DNA of 5,733 bases, from NCBI GenBank assembly GCA_028869325.1, contig JAGWST010000195.1, positions 1 to 5,733 on the forward strand, in the 5' to 3' direction. The stretch comes from a bacterium. Lineage in GTDB: Bacteria > Vulcanimicrobiota > Vulcanimicrobiia > Vulcanimicrobiales > SCRA01. Of this stretch, positions 1 to 5,733 are shown in pieces (position 1 is the first letter of the stretch; every line of letters starts with the position of its first letter). The position numbers were made by a program, and so were the translations under genes. The notes under the pieces are model-generated. The model saw only the letters and a program-made list of their open reading frames with translations, did no database searches and was not told the DNA's origin.

Positions 1-1621
1 GGACGAAGCCCTCCTTCTTGCGGTCGATGATCTCAGCGGGAAGATAACGCCGAGCGGCGAGCTTGAGCACCGCCTTCGTGCGCCCGACGTCCACCTTCAT
101 CCGACCGGGAAGGCTGCCGGCGAACTCGATCAGCCGGTGATCCAGGAACGGCGCCCGCACCTCGAGCGAGTGGGCCATGGAGAGCCGGTCCACGTAGGTG
201 AGGACTTGATCGGGGAGCAGCGTTCGGCAGTCGACCTCCAGCGTGGCGTTCACGAGATCTCCCCGGGCATCACGGTAGAGCGGAGCCAAGAGGTCGGCGG
301 AGGATTCGATGCCGGAGTAGTCCTCGGCGAGCAAGTCGCGCTTCTGTGCGTCCGTGAACGCCGCGAAGCGCGTGCGCCAGAGATGGTCCGGCTCCTCTGC
401 CGCCCTCAGAGCAAGATCGCGCGCCTCCGCGAACGAGCCGAAGTCGGCCGCGGAGCGCGTGCCGCTGGAACGTAGATGAGCGACGACGGCGGCCATGCGG
501 TGGTCGGCGTACGAGCCGAAGAGCTCATCGGCTCCGTCGCCCGAGAGCGCGACCTTCACGTGCGCCGCGATGGCTCGCGAGAGCCAGAAGGAGGAGATCG
601 TGCCGGCGAAGGGCTCGTCGAAGGCGCGCACGACCGCCGGCAGCCCGTCGGCGATGTCGTCGATCGAGACGATGAGCTCGTGGTGCTCGGTGCCCAGCCG
701 CTGCGCCATCAGTCGCGCGAAGTCGATGTCGCTCTTGTGTGCGGGGCGATCGGCATAGCCGAGCGAGAAGGTCTTCAAGCGCGCGCCGCCCAGCTCGACC
801 ATCAGCGTGGCGATCAAGCTCGAATCGAGGCCGCCGCTGAGATAGGCGCCCACCGGAACGTCGCTCGCCAGCACCCGCAGACGGACCGCCTCGCGGAGGA
901 TCTCGATGAGGCGCTCCGCAGCCTCCTCCTCGCCGATCTCCGCTGCGCCGCCGAAGGCGGGACGCCAATACTCGCGGACCGCCAGATCGCCTTCACAGAA
1001 GACGGCCAGATGGCCCGGCGGCAGCGTACGCACGCTGGAGAAGATGGAGAGCGGGCTCGGCACGTTCTTGAAGGTCAAGTAGTGCCAAAGGGCGCGACGA
1101 TCGATCTGGCGCGAGATCCCGGCATCGGCCAACAGCGCCTTGAGCTCGGAGGCGTAGACCAAGCGCCCCGCGCGCAGGTGGTAGTAGAGGGGCTTCTTGC
1201 CGATGCGGTCCCGTGCCAGCACCACGCGCCCGCGCCGCTCGTCGCAGATGGCGAACGCGTACATACCGCGCAGCCGGTCGACCACGCTATCCCCGAAGGC
1301 CTCGTAGCCGGCGAGAACGACCTCGGTATCGCTCTGCGTGCGAAAGCGATGGCCGCGAATCTCGAGCTCCGCGCGCAGCTCGCGATAGTTGTAGATCTCG
1401 CCGTTCAGGGTCACCCAGCGGTCGCCCGCTTCGTTCGAGATGGGCTGATCGCCGGAGGCGAGATCGATGATCGAGAGGCGTCGCATCCCCTGCAGAGCCA
1501 GCGGCGATTCGTGGAGGCCCCGCTCGTCGGGCCCGCGGTGGACCAGGCGCGCATCCATCATCCGAGCGAGTGCGAGATCGCCGGCAGCGTATCTGCCCGC
1601 GACCCCGTAGATGCCGCACAT
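1..1621 (-). CDS. Glutamine-dependent asparagine synthetase-type amidotransferase (AsnB family), 3' end cut by the window edge
   Basis: Enzymes of this family hydrolyse glutamine in an N-terminal Ntn domain and pass the ammonia to a C-terminal ATP-dependent synthetase domain, which amidates aspartate or, in polysaccharide loci, sometimes a sugar acid. The frame opens with MCGIYG, so Cys2 becomes the nucleophile after Met removal. Other glutaminase motifs are HRGPDE (28-33), RLSIIDL (48-54), NGEIYNY (73-79), SDTE (97-100) and ARDRIGKKPLYY (136-147). The synthetase domain has the pyrophosphate loop SGGLDSS (262-268), FDEPFAG (334-340), SGDGADELFG (360-369) and a late conserved block LEVRAPFLDHRL (486-497). 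All catalytic motifs are therefore intact. The 540 visible residues lack perhaps 60-110 at the C-terminus compared with usual family length. The ATG is fixed by the need for Cys at position 2, and a GGGGGAG ribosome site lies just upstream. It sits 75 bp downstream of the GNAT gene on the same strand, suggesting an operon. True asparagine synthesis and sugar-acid amidation cannot be separated from sequence alone; the context favours the latter. Confidence 0.95.
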   Translation of the reverse strand, partial: MCGIYGVAGRYAAGDLALARMMDARLVHRGPDERGLHESPLALQGMRRLSIIDLASGDQPISNEAGDRWVTLNGEIYNYRELRAELEIRGHRFRTQSDTEVVLAGYEAFGDSVVDRLRGMYAFAICDERRGRVVLARDRIGKKPLYYHLRAGRLVYASELKALLADAGISRQIDRRALWHYLTFKNVPSPLSIFSSVRTLPPGHLAVFCEGDLAVREYWRPAFGGAAEIGEEEAAERLIEILREAVRLRVLASDVPVGAYLSGGLDSSLIATLMVELGGARLKTFSLGYADRPAHKSDIDFARLMAQRLGTEHHELIVSIDDIADGLPAVVRAFDEPFAGTISSFWLSRAIAAHVKVALSGDGADELFGSYADHRMAAVVAHLRSSGTRSAADFGSFAEARDLALRAAEEPDHLWRTRFAAFTDAQKRDLLAEDYSGIESSADLLAPLYRDARGDLVNATLEVDCRTLLPDQVLTYVDRLSMAHSLEVRAPFLDHRLIEFAGSLPGRMKVDVGRTKAVLKLAARRYLPAEIIDRKKEGFV

Positions 1622-1696
1622 ATCTCCCCCTCGCTCGTATCGCCTCGCGTCAGCGCCGCGGGGCTCTTACTAGGTATCGGAGGGGCGGGGGAAAGC
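1622..1696 (-). promoter_or_regulatory. Spacer between the GNAT gene and the amidotransferase gene, with the ribosome site
   Basis: This 75-bp spacer holds a strong purine-rich ribosome site, GAGGGGGAG, ending two bases before the ATG at 1621. I see no run of T after a stable stem on the minus strand that would act as an intrinsic terminator, and no convincing -35/-10 pair. Read-through from the GNAT gene is therefore the simplest reading. The bases just upstream of the ribosome site resemble the leader of the GNAT gene (see the repeat entries). Confidence 0.5.
1628..1642 (-). repeat. Leader motif, copy 1 (upstream of the amidotransferase start)
   Basis: On the minus strand this reads CGATACGAGCGAGGG and overlaps the ribosome site of the AsnB-type gene. 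The nine bases CGATACGAG recur exactly in front of the GNAT gene at 2220-2228. Each copy is followed by a GAGGG-type ribosome site, with two extra bases (GC) here. It may be a shared leader or a chance match; there is no known function. Confidence 0.45.
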
Positions 1697-2212
1697 TTAA
1701 CAGCTAAGCCGCGCCATGCGCCAGACGTCCTGGAATTGCCCGTCCCAGAAGGCTTCTCCGACCAGACGAGCCTCTTCGTGGTAACCCGCCTTCATCAAGG
1801 CGCGCCGCCCGCGGGGATTGCGCGCCATCACGTAGGCGAACACCTTGTGCAGCCCGAGCTGCTGGAAGGCGTAGACGGCGATGAGCGAGAGCCCCTCGCT
1901 GCCGGCGCCGCTCCCCCAGGCGGAGCGCTCGCCGATGAACGTCCGCACCTCCGCGCGACGGTGGCGGTTGTCGATGTTCCAGAGCCAGACGTTCCCGATG
2001 TAGCGCCGTGTCTCGGCGTCCTCGATGCCGAACCAGACCGCATGCTCGTTACCGATCACGCAGCGCTCGAAGAAGCGCTCGTGCTCGGGCGGGCTGACCG
2101 GCAGGACACGATCGAGCATGGCGGCGATCTCGGGGTCGTTGATCCATTCACGCCAGAGCTCCAGGTCGCTACGCTCTAAGGCCCGCAGGCGCACGCGTCT
2201 TCCGGTGATCAT
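1697..2212 (-). CDS. GNAT family N-acetyltransferase, RimJ/RimL type
   Basis: This 171-residue protein is full length for a single-domain GNAT enzyme, which moves an acetyl group from acetyl-CoA to an amine. The N-terminus (RRVRLRALERSDLELWREW, residues 5-23, then NDPEI) is typical of the RimJ/RimL branch. The acetyl-CoA pyrophosphate loop is GSGAGSE (100-106), followed by a helix and the LGLHKVFAYV strand (119-128). Asn132 and the KAGY turn (141-144) match the usual C-terminal CoA-binding half. The chosen ATG has the purine tract GAGAGGGAGG directly against it, a tight spacing; the in-frame GTG at codon 7 would remove part of the first strand and is less likely. RimJ/RimL-type enzymes occur both as protein acetyltransferases and as amino-sugar acetyltransferases such as PseH. 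With a sugar aminotransferase and an AsnB-type gene close by, a nucleotide amino sugar is the likelier substrate, but this is inference. It appears to lead a two-gene minus-strand operon. Confidence 0.9.
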   Translation of the reverse strand: MITGRRVRLRALERSDLELWREWINDPEIAAMLDRVLPVSPPEHERFFERCVIGNEHAVWFGIEDAETRRYIGNVWLWNIDNRHRRAEVRTFIGERSAWGSGAGSEGLSLIAVYAFQQLGLHKVFAYVMARNPRGRRALMKAGYHEEARLVGEAFWDGQFQDVWRMARLSC

Positions 2213-2295
2213 CCTCCCTCTCGTATCGGCAGCGGGGGGCGCCGCCGACAGGCCGGCTCAAATGGGTCCCCGGGCGGGCCGACAATACCCCTAGG
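2213..2295. promoter_or_regulatory. Divergent intergenic region expected to hold promoters for both gene groups
   Basis: These 83 bp separate the divergent GNAT (-) and WbqC (+) genes, so if each group starts here both promoters must lie within it or inside the flanking coding ends. The region is very G+C-rich with G and C runs. I could not find a well-spaced sigma-70 pair on either strand. A weak GACAAT element at 2281-2286 faces the plus genes but would give an almost leaderless transcript. The plus gene has only a short AGG before its ATG, while the minus gene has a strong purine tract. The promoter role is inferred from gene orientation only. Confidence 0.4.
2216..2228 (-). repeat. Leader motif, copy 2 (upstream of the GNAT start)
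   Basis: On the minus strand this reads CGATACGAGAGGG and merges into the GGGAGG tract touching the GNAT ATG. It matches the copy at 1628-1642 at every base except for a two-base insertion in that copy. Confidence 0.45.
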
Positions 2296-3027
2296 ATGGT
2301 CTCTCAGAGCCTGGCCAAACGCCTGGTGGTCTTGCAGCCGAGCTACCTGCCGTGGCTGGGCTACCTGGAGCAGATCGCCCGCGCGGATGCCTTCGTCTTC
2401 TACGACGACGTCCAATTCGACCGCCACGGCTGGCGCAATCGGAACCGGATCCGCACGGCCGGCCAGGAGGGCTGGTCTTGGCTCACCATCCCCGTGCGGC
2501 TGGAGACCGATTTCCCCTCCATTCTCGACGTCACGATCGACGCCCGAGCGCCCTGGCGCCGCAAGCACCGGCATGCGCTCCAACTGGCGTATGGCCGCGC
2601 GGGGCACCTGGAGCTGATCGAGCGCTACTTCGGTACCCTCTTCGCCGGCGACGAAGCGCGGTTGGTGGAGGTTGCCATCGAATCCGTGCGCGCTCTGGCT
2701 ACGGCCTTCGGGTTGGATACGCCCTTCTACCGCAGCTCCGAGCTGGGCATCACCGGAGATCGGAGCACGCGGCTGTTGGAGCTCTGCCGCTACTTCGGCG
2801 CCACGCGCTACCTCAGCGGCTCGGCGGCGCGCAGCTATCTGGATGTCGGGCTCTTCGAGAGCCAGGGGATCGCCGTCGAGTGGCAAGAGTACGCGCACCC
2901 GGTCTATCGCCAGTGCCACGAGCCGTTCGTCTCGCACCTCTCCGCCGTCGACGCGCTGCTCAGCCTGGGCGTCGAAGAGGCCCGCGCGCTGCTCCGGCAG
3001 GCGCCGGTCGCCTCGGGGGCGCCGTGA
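2296..3027 (+). CDS. WbqC family protein
   Basis: This 243-residue protein carries the hallmarks of the WbqC-like family, found in O-antigen and other polysaccharide loci. The opening block is LQPSYLPWLGYL (13-24), followed by FYDDVQFDRHGWRNRN (35-50) and a WLTIPV strand (62-67). LSGSAARSYLD follows at 173-183, then HPVYRQ (201-206) and a closing LSAVDALLSLG (215-225), all as expected for the family. The length is normal and there is no signal peptide or membrane span, so it is probably cytosolic. The biochemical role of the family is not firmly settled to my knowledge; transfer of an acyl or amino-acid group to an amino sugar is one proposal. The ATG lies nine residues before the first conserved strand and has only a weak AGG upstream. 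The stop overlaps the next gene's GTG start by four bases (GTGA), implying translational coupling. It is the first gene of the plus-strand group. Confidence 0.9.
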   Translation: MVSQSLAKRLVVLQPSYLPWLGYLEQIARADAFVFYDDVQFDRHGWRNRNRIRTAGQEGWSWLTIPVRLETDFPSILDVTIDARAPWRRKHRHALQLAYGRAGHLELIERYFGTLFAGDEARLVEVAIESVRALATAFGLDTPFYRSSELGITGDRSTRLLELCRYFGATRYLSGSAARSYLDVGLFESQGIAVEWQEYAHPVYRQCHEPFVSHLSAVDALLSLGVEEARALLRQAPVASGAP

Positions 3028-3407
3028 GCTCTGCCCTCGAGCGGCGTGTCGTCCTGGTGTACGACGGCACCTGCGGCTTCTGCAGGCGCGCGCTGCGTCT
3101 CTTCCTGCGCTTCGACCTGCTGCACCGGCTGGAGCTCTTCGACGGCAGCGACGCGCGGCTGGCGGAGGCGAGGTTTCCCGAGCTTGCCGGTGCCGACGTG
3201 GCGACCGCCATGTATACGATAGCCGACGGCCGGCGGTATCGCGGCTTCGACGCCTTCCGCCGCGCGATGTGGGAGAGCCCGGTACTCAAGATCGTGACCC
3301 CGCTGCTCTACGTGCCTGGCGTTCGCGCGCTGGGCGTGCGGCTCTACGACCTGGTGGCACGCAATCGCCACGCGCTGGGATGCTCCTCCGGGAGCTGCCG
3401 GCGGTGA
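3024..3407 (+). CDS. DCC/DUF393 family thiol-disulfide oxidoreductase-like protein
   Basis: Starting at the GTG that overlaps the preceding stop (GTGA), the frame gives 127 residues. The signature VLVYDGTCGFCRRAL (10-24) is the family's YDGxCxxC motif with Cys17 and Cys20 as a likely redox pair at the start of a thioredoxin-like fold. Family features continue with a YRGFDAFRRAMW segment after the central strand and a C-terminal YDLVARNRHALGC stretch. A second cysteine pair, Cys120 and Cys125, lies in the last eight residues and could be a resolving pair or a metal site. There is no signal peptide, so a cytosolic location is likely. The start is set by spacing: it lies about 12 residues before the YDG motif, and starting further upstream would mean extensive overlap with the WbqC gene. 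The stop TGA shares a base with the next ATG. Members often sit beside or fused to HTTM-type membrane proteins, as I recall. Actual oxidoreductase activity has rarely been tested. Confidence 0.9.
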   Translation: MSSALERRVVLVYDGTCGFCRRALRLFLRFDLLHRLELFDGSDARLAEARFPELAGADVATAMYTIADGRRYRGFDAFRRAMWESPVLKIVTPLLYVPGVRALGVRLYDLVARNRHALGCSSGSCRR

Positions 3408-4861
3408 TGGCCCTCTCGCCCTCCACCGAGGCCGCGTTACGCATCGCCTATGGCCTGCTGCTGGCGGCACAGCTGCTCTGGACGCTCCCGCACGCGCGCC
3501 GCTTCTTCGCGACGGAGCGCTACGGCGGCTATGCCGACTCGGGGCGGCTGGCCGACGTGTTGCAACACCCGCTGGCGGTTGCCGCCGCGATGGTGATCTG
3601 GCTGGCGGCGGCGGGCGGTATCCTCTTCGGCGTGGCCACGCTCGCCGCGGCGGCGGTGAATGTGGTGCTCTGCCGCTACTTCTTTCTCTCCACGCGCTGG
3701 CGCAGCATTCTGCGCGGCATGGGGGCGCCGGGCCACATGAGCTACTGGCTGGCCGCGCTGACGTTCTGCCTGGCGCTCTCGCGCCAGTTCGATGTGCACG
3801 GGTTCCTGCGCGCCTTGAGCGTGCTGACGTTCCGCGTCGATTTCGCGCTGATCATGATCTCCGCCGGCATCTATAAGCTGACGGCGGGATACGCTCGGAA
3901 CGAGGGCATGGAGCGCGGGCTGGTCAATCCCTGGTGGGGCTACTGGTCGCGCCTCTATGCGCAGATGCCGCCCTACTCCGCCGTCTTCTCGATGTTGAAC
4001 CACTTGGCGTATCTCACCGAGATCGGTGCCGGCGTCCTGATGCTCTCACCGGCGACCTCGCTGTGGGGCGCCGCCGCGCTGGCGGGAAGCTTCGCCTTCA
4101 TCGCGGCCAACATCCGCCTGACGTTCTTGGCCGAGATGGTCATGGCGTGCTGTCTGCTCTTCGTCAATCCCGGCGACATGGCGGATCGCCTGCTGGCGCG
4201 CTGGATCCATGCGGTCCCGCCGGCCCCGGCGGCACACGGACCCGGAGCTTGGTTCGCGCTGGGCGTCGGTGCCCTGCTCTGCGCCTATCTCGCGGCGTTG
4301 CCGCTCTCCTACGCGGGGATGTACGTCAATTTCTACGGGCGCAGACGTCTGGTGCCGCCGTTACAGCGTGCGCTGGATGGTTGGACGCGGCTCTTCGGCC
4401 TGATCATCTGGCGCGTCTTCACCATCGACGTCGTCAACTTCTACGTCGACGTCGCCGTCGAGACGCCTGGCACGGCGCTGCGCCGGCCGTACTTCCGCAT
4501 GCGGCCGTTCGATGTTGCGCGTGGCCAGCGCTACGGGCACGTGGGTGAGTTCATCTGCCTGGCGAGCATCTTCACCACGCTGAAGTACTACCCGGAGGAT
4601 CACGCGCTCTTTCGGCGCCGTCTGGTGCGCTACGCCCGCAGCGTGCCGCACGGACCGGGCGAGCGCGTCGTCTTTGCCTACATCTCCATCCTCAAGGAGC
4701 AGCGCTACGCCGAGCGCGTGGTCCGCGAGTTCACGGTCGACGCCGAGCGCGGCGAGATCGCCGAGCGTGCGATCGACGCCGCCTTCGACGTGCGCGCCGC
4801 CGGCCGGCACTCGCCCGTCCACGCGGGGTCGGTGCCCGGAAGTTACGCACCCGCCAAATAG
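3407..4861 (+). CDS. HTTM-domain (vitamin K-dependent gamma-carboxylase-like) multi-pass membrane protein
   Basis: This 484-residue integral membrane protein starts at an ATG inside the TGATG junction, so it is coupled to the DCC gene. Hydrophobic spans are visible near residues 9-27, 56-73, 75-94, 112-126, 140-158, 219-235, 238-253 and 282-302, with a further hydrophobic stretch at 329-351; 203-214 may form another. The remaining tail (about 353-484) is hydrophilic and rich in Arg and Glu. The segment at 143-158, R-x13-K-L with SAGIYKL, can be laid without gaps on the human gamma-carboxylase segment from Arg204 to Lys218 as I remember it, which puts Lys157 at the catalytic base. His110 in GHMSYW falls near the equivalent of His160. 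The later LTEIGAGVLML and ANIRLTFLAEMVM stretches also look like HTTM proteins. Vitamin K-type carboxylases use reduced quinone, O2 and CO2; what bacterial HTTM proteins do is mostly unknown. A lipase-maturation-factor relationship is the main alternative. Confidence 0.82.
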   Translation: MALSPSTEAALRIAYGLLLAAQLLWTLPHARRFFATERYGGYADSGRLADVLQHPLAVAAAMVIWLAAAGGILFGVATLAAAAVNVVLCRYFFLSTRWRSILRGMGAPGHMSYWLAALTFCLALSRQFDVHGFLRALSVLTFRVDFALIMISAGIYKLTAGYARNEGMERGLVNPWWGYWSRLYAQMPPYSAVFSMLNHLAYLTEIGAGVLMLSPATSLWGAAALAGSFAFIAANIRLTFLAEMVMACCLLFVNPGDMADRLLARWIHAVPPAPAAHGPGAWFALGVGALLCAYLAALPLSYAGMYVNFYGRRRLVPPLQRALDGWTRLFGLIIWRVFTIDVVNFYVDVAVETPGTALRRPYFRMRPFDVARGQRYGHVGEFICLASIFTTLKYYPEDHALFRRRLVRYARSVPHGPGERVVFAYISILKEQRYAERVVREFTVDAERGEIAERAIDAAFDVRAAGRHSPVHAGSVPGSYAPAK

Positions 4862-4876
4862 GAGCAGTCGAGCACC
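4861..4876 (+). promoter_or_regulatory. Short spacer and ribosome site before the aminotransferase
   Basis: GGAG at 4861-4864 begins on the last base of the HTTM stop codon and stands 12 bases before the GTG start at 4877, rather long for a ribosome site. It is the only purine match nearby. The small gap supports co-transcription with the HTTM gene. Confidence 0.5.
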
Positions 4877-5733
4877 GTGAGCGAGTTTCTGCCATTTCAC
4901 CGTCCGTGGTTCGGAGACGACGAGCTTCGCCAGCTCGCCGAGGCGCTGGAGTCCGGCTGGCTGACGCGCGGCCCCAAGACGCAGCAGTTCGAAGAGGGCT
5001 TCCGCGCCTATGTGGGCGCGGCGTCGGCCGTGGGCGTGAACTCCGCCACGGCTGGCCTCCACCTCGCGCTGGTCTGTCTGGGCATCGGCCCCGGCGACGA
5101 GGTCATCACGACGCCGATCACCTACTGCGCGACCGCGAACGAGATCGAGCATGCCGGTGCCACGCCGGTCTTCGTTGACGTCGATCCGCACACGTATCTG
5201 ATCGATCCGCGGGCGATCGAAGCGGCGATCACCCCGCGAACCAAGGCGATCCTGCCCGTCCACCTCTACGGGCAGAGCTGCGATATGGATGCGATCTGCG
5301 CCCTCGCGCGCCGTCATGGCCTCAAGATCGTGGAGGACGCCGCCCATGCCATCGAGACGACGTGGCGCGACCGCAAGATCGGCACCATCGGCGACGTCAC
5401 CGTCTTCAGCTTCTATCCCACCAAGAACATCAGCACGGGTGAGGGTGGGATGCTCACCACGATGGATCAAGAGCTCGGCGCCTACGCCATGCGCATGTCG
5501 ATGCACGGCAACTCCAAGGACGCCTGGAAGCGCTACGGCTCCGGCGGCTTTGCGCACTACTCGCTGCTCGAGCGTGGCTACAAATACCACATGTTCGACC
5601 TGCTGGCCGCCATCGGGCTTGCCCAGCTGCCGAAGCTCGAGGGCTGGTGGGAGCGGCGCCGCCGCATCTGGGAGCGCTACGACGGCGCGCTGCGCGAGAT
5701 CGCGGGGATTCGCCCTGTTCCGATCACGATGCC
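4877..5733 (+). CDS. DegT/DnrJ/EryC1 family sugar aminotransferase, ArnB-like, 3' end cut by the window edge
   Basis: These are PLP-dependent enzymes that transfer an amino group, usually from glutamate, to the keto group of a nucleotide sugar. The frame starts at GTG and reads (M)SEFLPFHRP, almost the same opening as E. coli ArnB as I recall it, which fixes the start. Landmarks are SGWLTRGPK (26-34), the phosphate-binding NSATAGLH (55-62), GIGPGDEVITTP (69-80), AITPRTKAILPVHLYG (117-132), EDAAHA (153-158) with Asp154 expected to pair with the PLP ring nitrogen, and FSFYPTKN (177-184) with Lys183 as the Schiff-base lysine, followed by GEGG. GYKYHMFDLLAAIGLAQL (583-class motif of the family) follows at the 5575-5630 region. 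The 285 visible residues are intact; about 90-110 are missing. ArnB itself works on UDP-4-keto-arabinose, but no other arn gene is visible, so the substrate is open; a UDP- or dTDP-4-keto sugar is most likely. It is the fourth gene of the plus-strand group. Confidence 0.95.
   Translation, partial: MSEFLPFHRPWFGDDELRQLAEALESGWLTRGPKTQQFEEGFRAYVGAASAVGVNSATAGLHLALVCLGIGPGDEVITTPITYCATANEIEHAGATPVFVDVDPHTYLIDPRAIEAAITPRTKAILPVHLYGQSCDMDAICALARRHGLKIVEDAAHAIETTWRDRKIGTIGDVTVFSFYPTKNISTGEGGMLTTMDQELGAYAMRMSMHGNSKDAWKRYGSGGFAHYSLLERGYKYHMFDLLAAIGLAQLPKLEGWWERRRRIWERYDGALREIAGIRPVPITM

Noticed and set aside
1643..1668. Possible stem (CCTCGCG with CGCGGGG) as a terminator between the two minus-strand genes
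   Set aside because: The stem pairs fully only on the plus strand, through a G-U pair. On the transcribed minus strand it has a mismatch, and no T run follows.
476..2179. A 567-codon plus-strand open frame running across the amidotransferase and the GNAT gene
   Set aside because: It is antisense to two well-recognised minus-strand genes, spans the gap between them, and its translation is Arg/Glu/Ala-rich low-complexity text with no family motif. Long antisense frames are common in G+C-rich DNA.
2255..2286. TTGAGC (minus strand, 2256-2261) and GACAAT (plus strand, 2281-2286) as promoter elements
   Set aside because: TTGAGC has its nearest -10-like element 27 bases away, too far for sigma-70, and GACAAT has no matching -35 and would put the transcript start almost at the start codon.
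2352..3023. Upstream extension of the DCC reading frame through the WbqC gene
   Set aside because: The frame is open but its residues before the GTG at 3024 are Arg/Pro-rich shadow sequence overlapping a convincing WbqC protein; DCC family homology begins only about 12 residues after 3024.
2672..3406. Upstream extension of the HTTM reading frame to an ATG at 2672
   Set aside because: This would place 245 Arg/Ser/Ala-rich residues, overlapping the WbqC and DCC genes, ahead of the first membrane span. The ATG at 3407 in the TGATG junction is far more natural.
4361..5590. A 409-codon minus-strand open frame
   Set aside because: It lies antisense to the end of the HTTM gene and most of the aminotransferase gene, both of which have clear family motifs in the plus frame. 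The composition is that of a shadow frame.
1..5733. tRNA or rRNA genes, CRISPR arrays, insertion sequences, integrase or attachment sites
   Set aside because: No spaced direct-repeat series, transposase motif, terminal inverted repeat or tRNA-like cloverleaf was noticed by eye on either strand; the window is almost completely filled by the six coding genes.

Overview
The window is a G+C-rich bacterial stretch (roughly two thirds G+C by eye). It is densely coding, with short or overlapping gene junctions and two GTG starts. The gene set points to a Gram-negative-type surface-polysaccharide or sugar-modification locus. The closest named relative I can recall for any gene is the Gram-negative lipid A enzyme ArnB, for the last one. 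I cannot name the organism; a proteobacterium or an uncultivated G+C-rich phylum would fit.

The layout is two divergent gene groups around an 83-bp intergenic region (2213-2295). On the minus strand, reading leftwards, are a RimJ/RimL-type GNAT N-acetyltransferase (1697-2212) and, after 75 bp, an asparagine-synthetase-type glutamine amidotransferase that runs off the left edge (1-1621). On the plus strand is a tightly packed row: a WbqC-family protein (2296-3027); a small DCC/DUF393 CxxC thiol-disulfide protein that starts inside the previous gene's last bases (3024-3407); an HTTM-domain multi-pass membrane protein that overlaps that gene's stop by one base (3407-4861); and, 15 bp further on, an ArnB-like DegT/DnrJ/EryC1 aminotransferase that runs off the right edge (4877-5733).

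A reasonable inference is that the DegT enzyme aminates a nucleotide-activated keto sugar. The GNAT enzyme, and perhaps WbqC, would acylate the amine, and the AsnB-type protein would amidate a carboxylate such as a uronic acid. No glycosyltransferase, dehydratase or polymerase lies in the window, so the final product is unknown.

The least expected part is the coupled DCC-HTTM pair inside this sugar locus. The HTTM protein appears to keep the Lys and His positions that, as I recall the human sequence, are essential in vitamin K-dependent gamma-carboxylase. It could therefore be a quinone-linked enzyme with a dedicated dithiol partner rather than a plain structural membrane protein. The long open frames antisense to these genes are judged to be composition-driven shadows.
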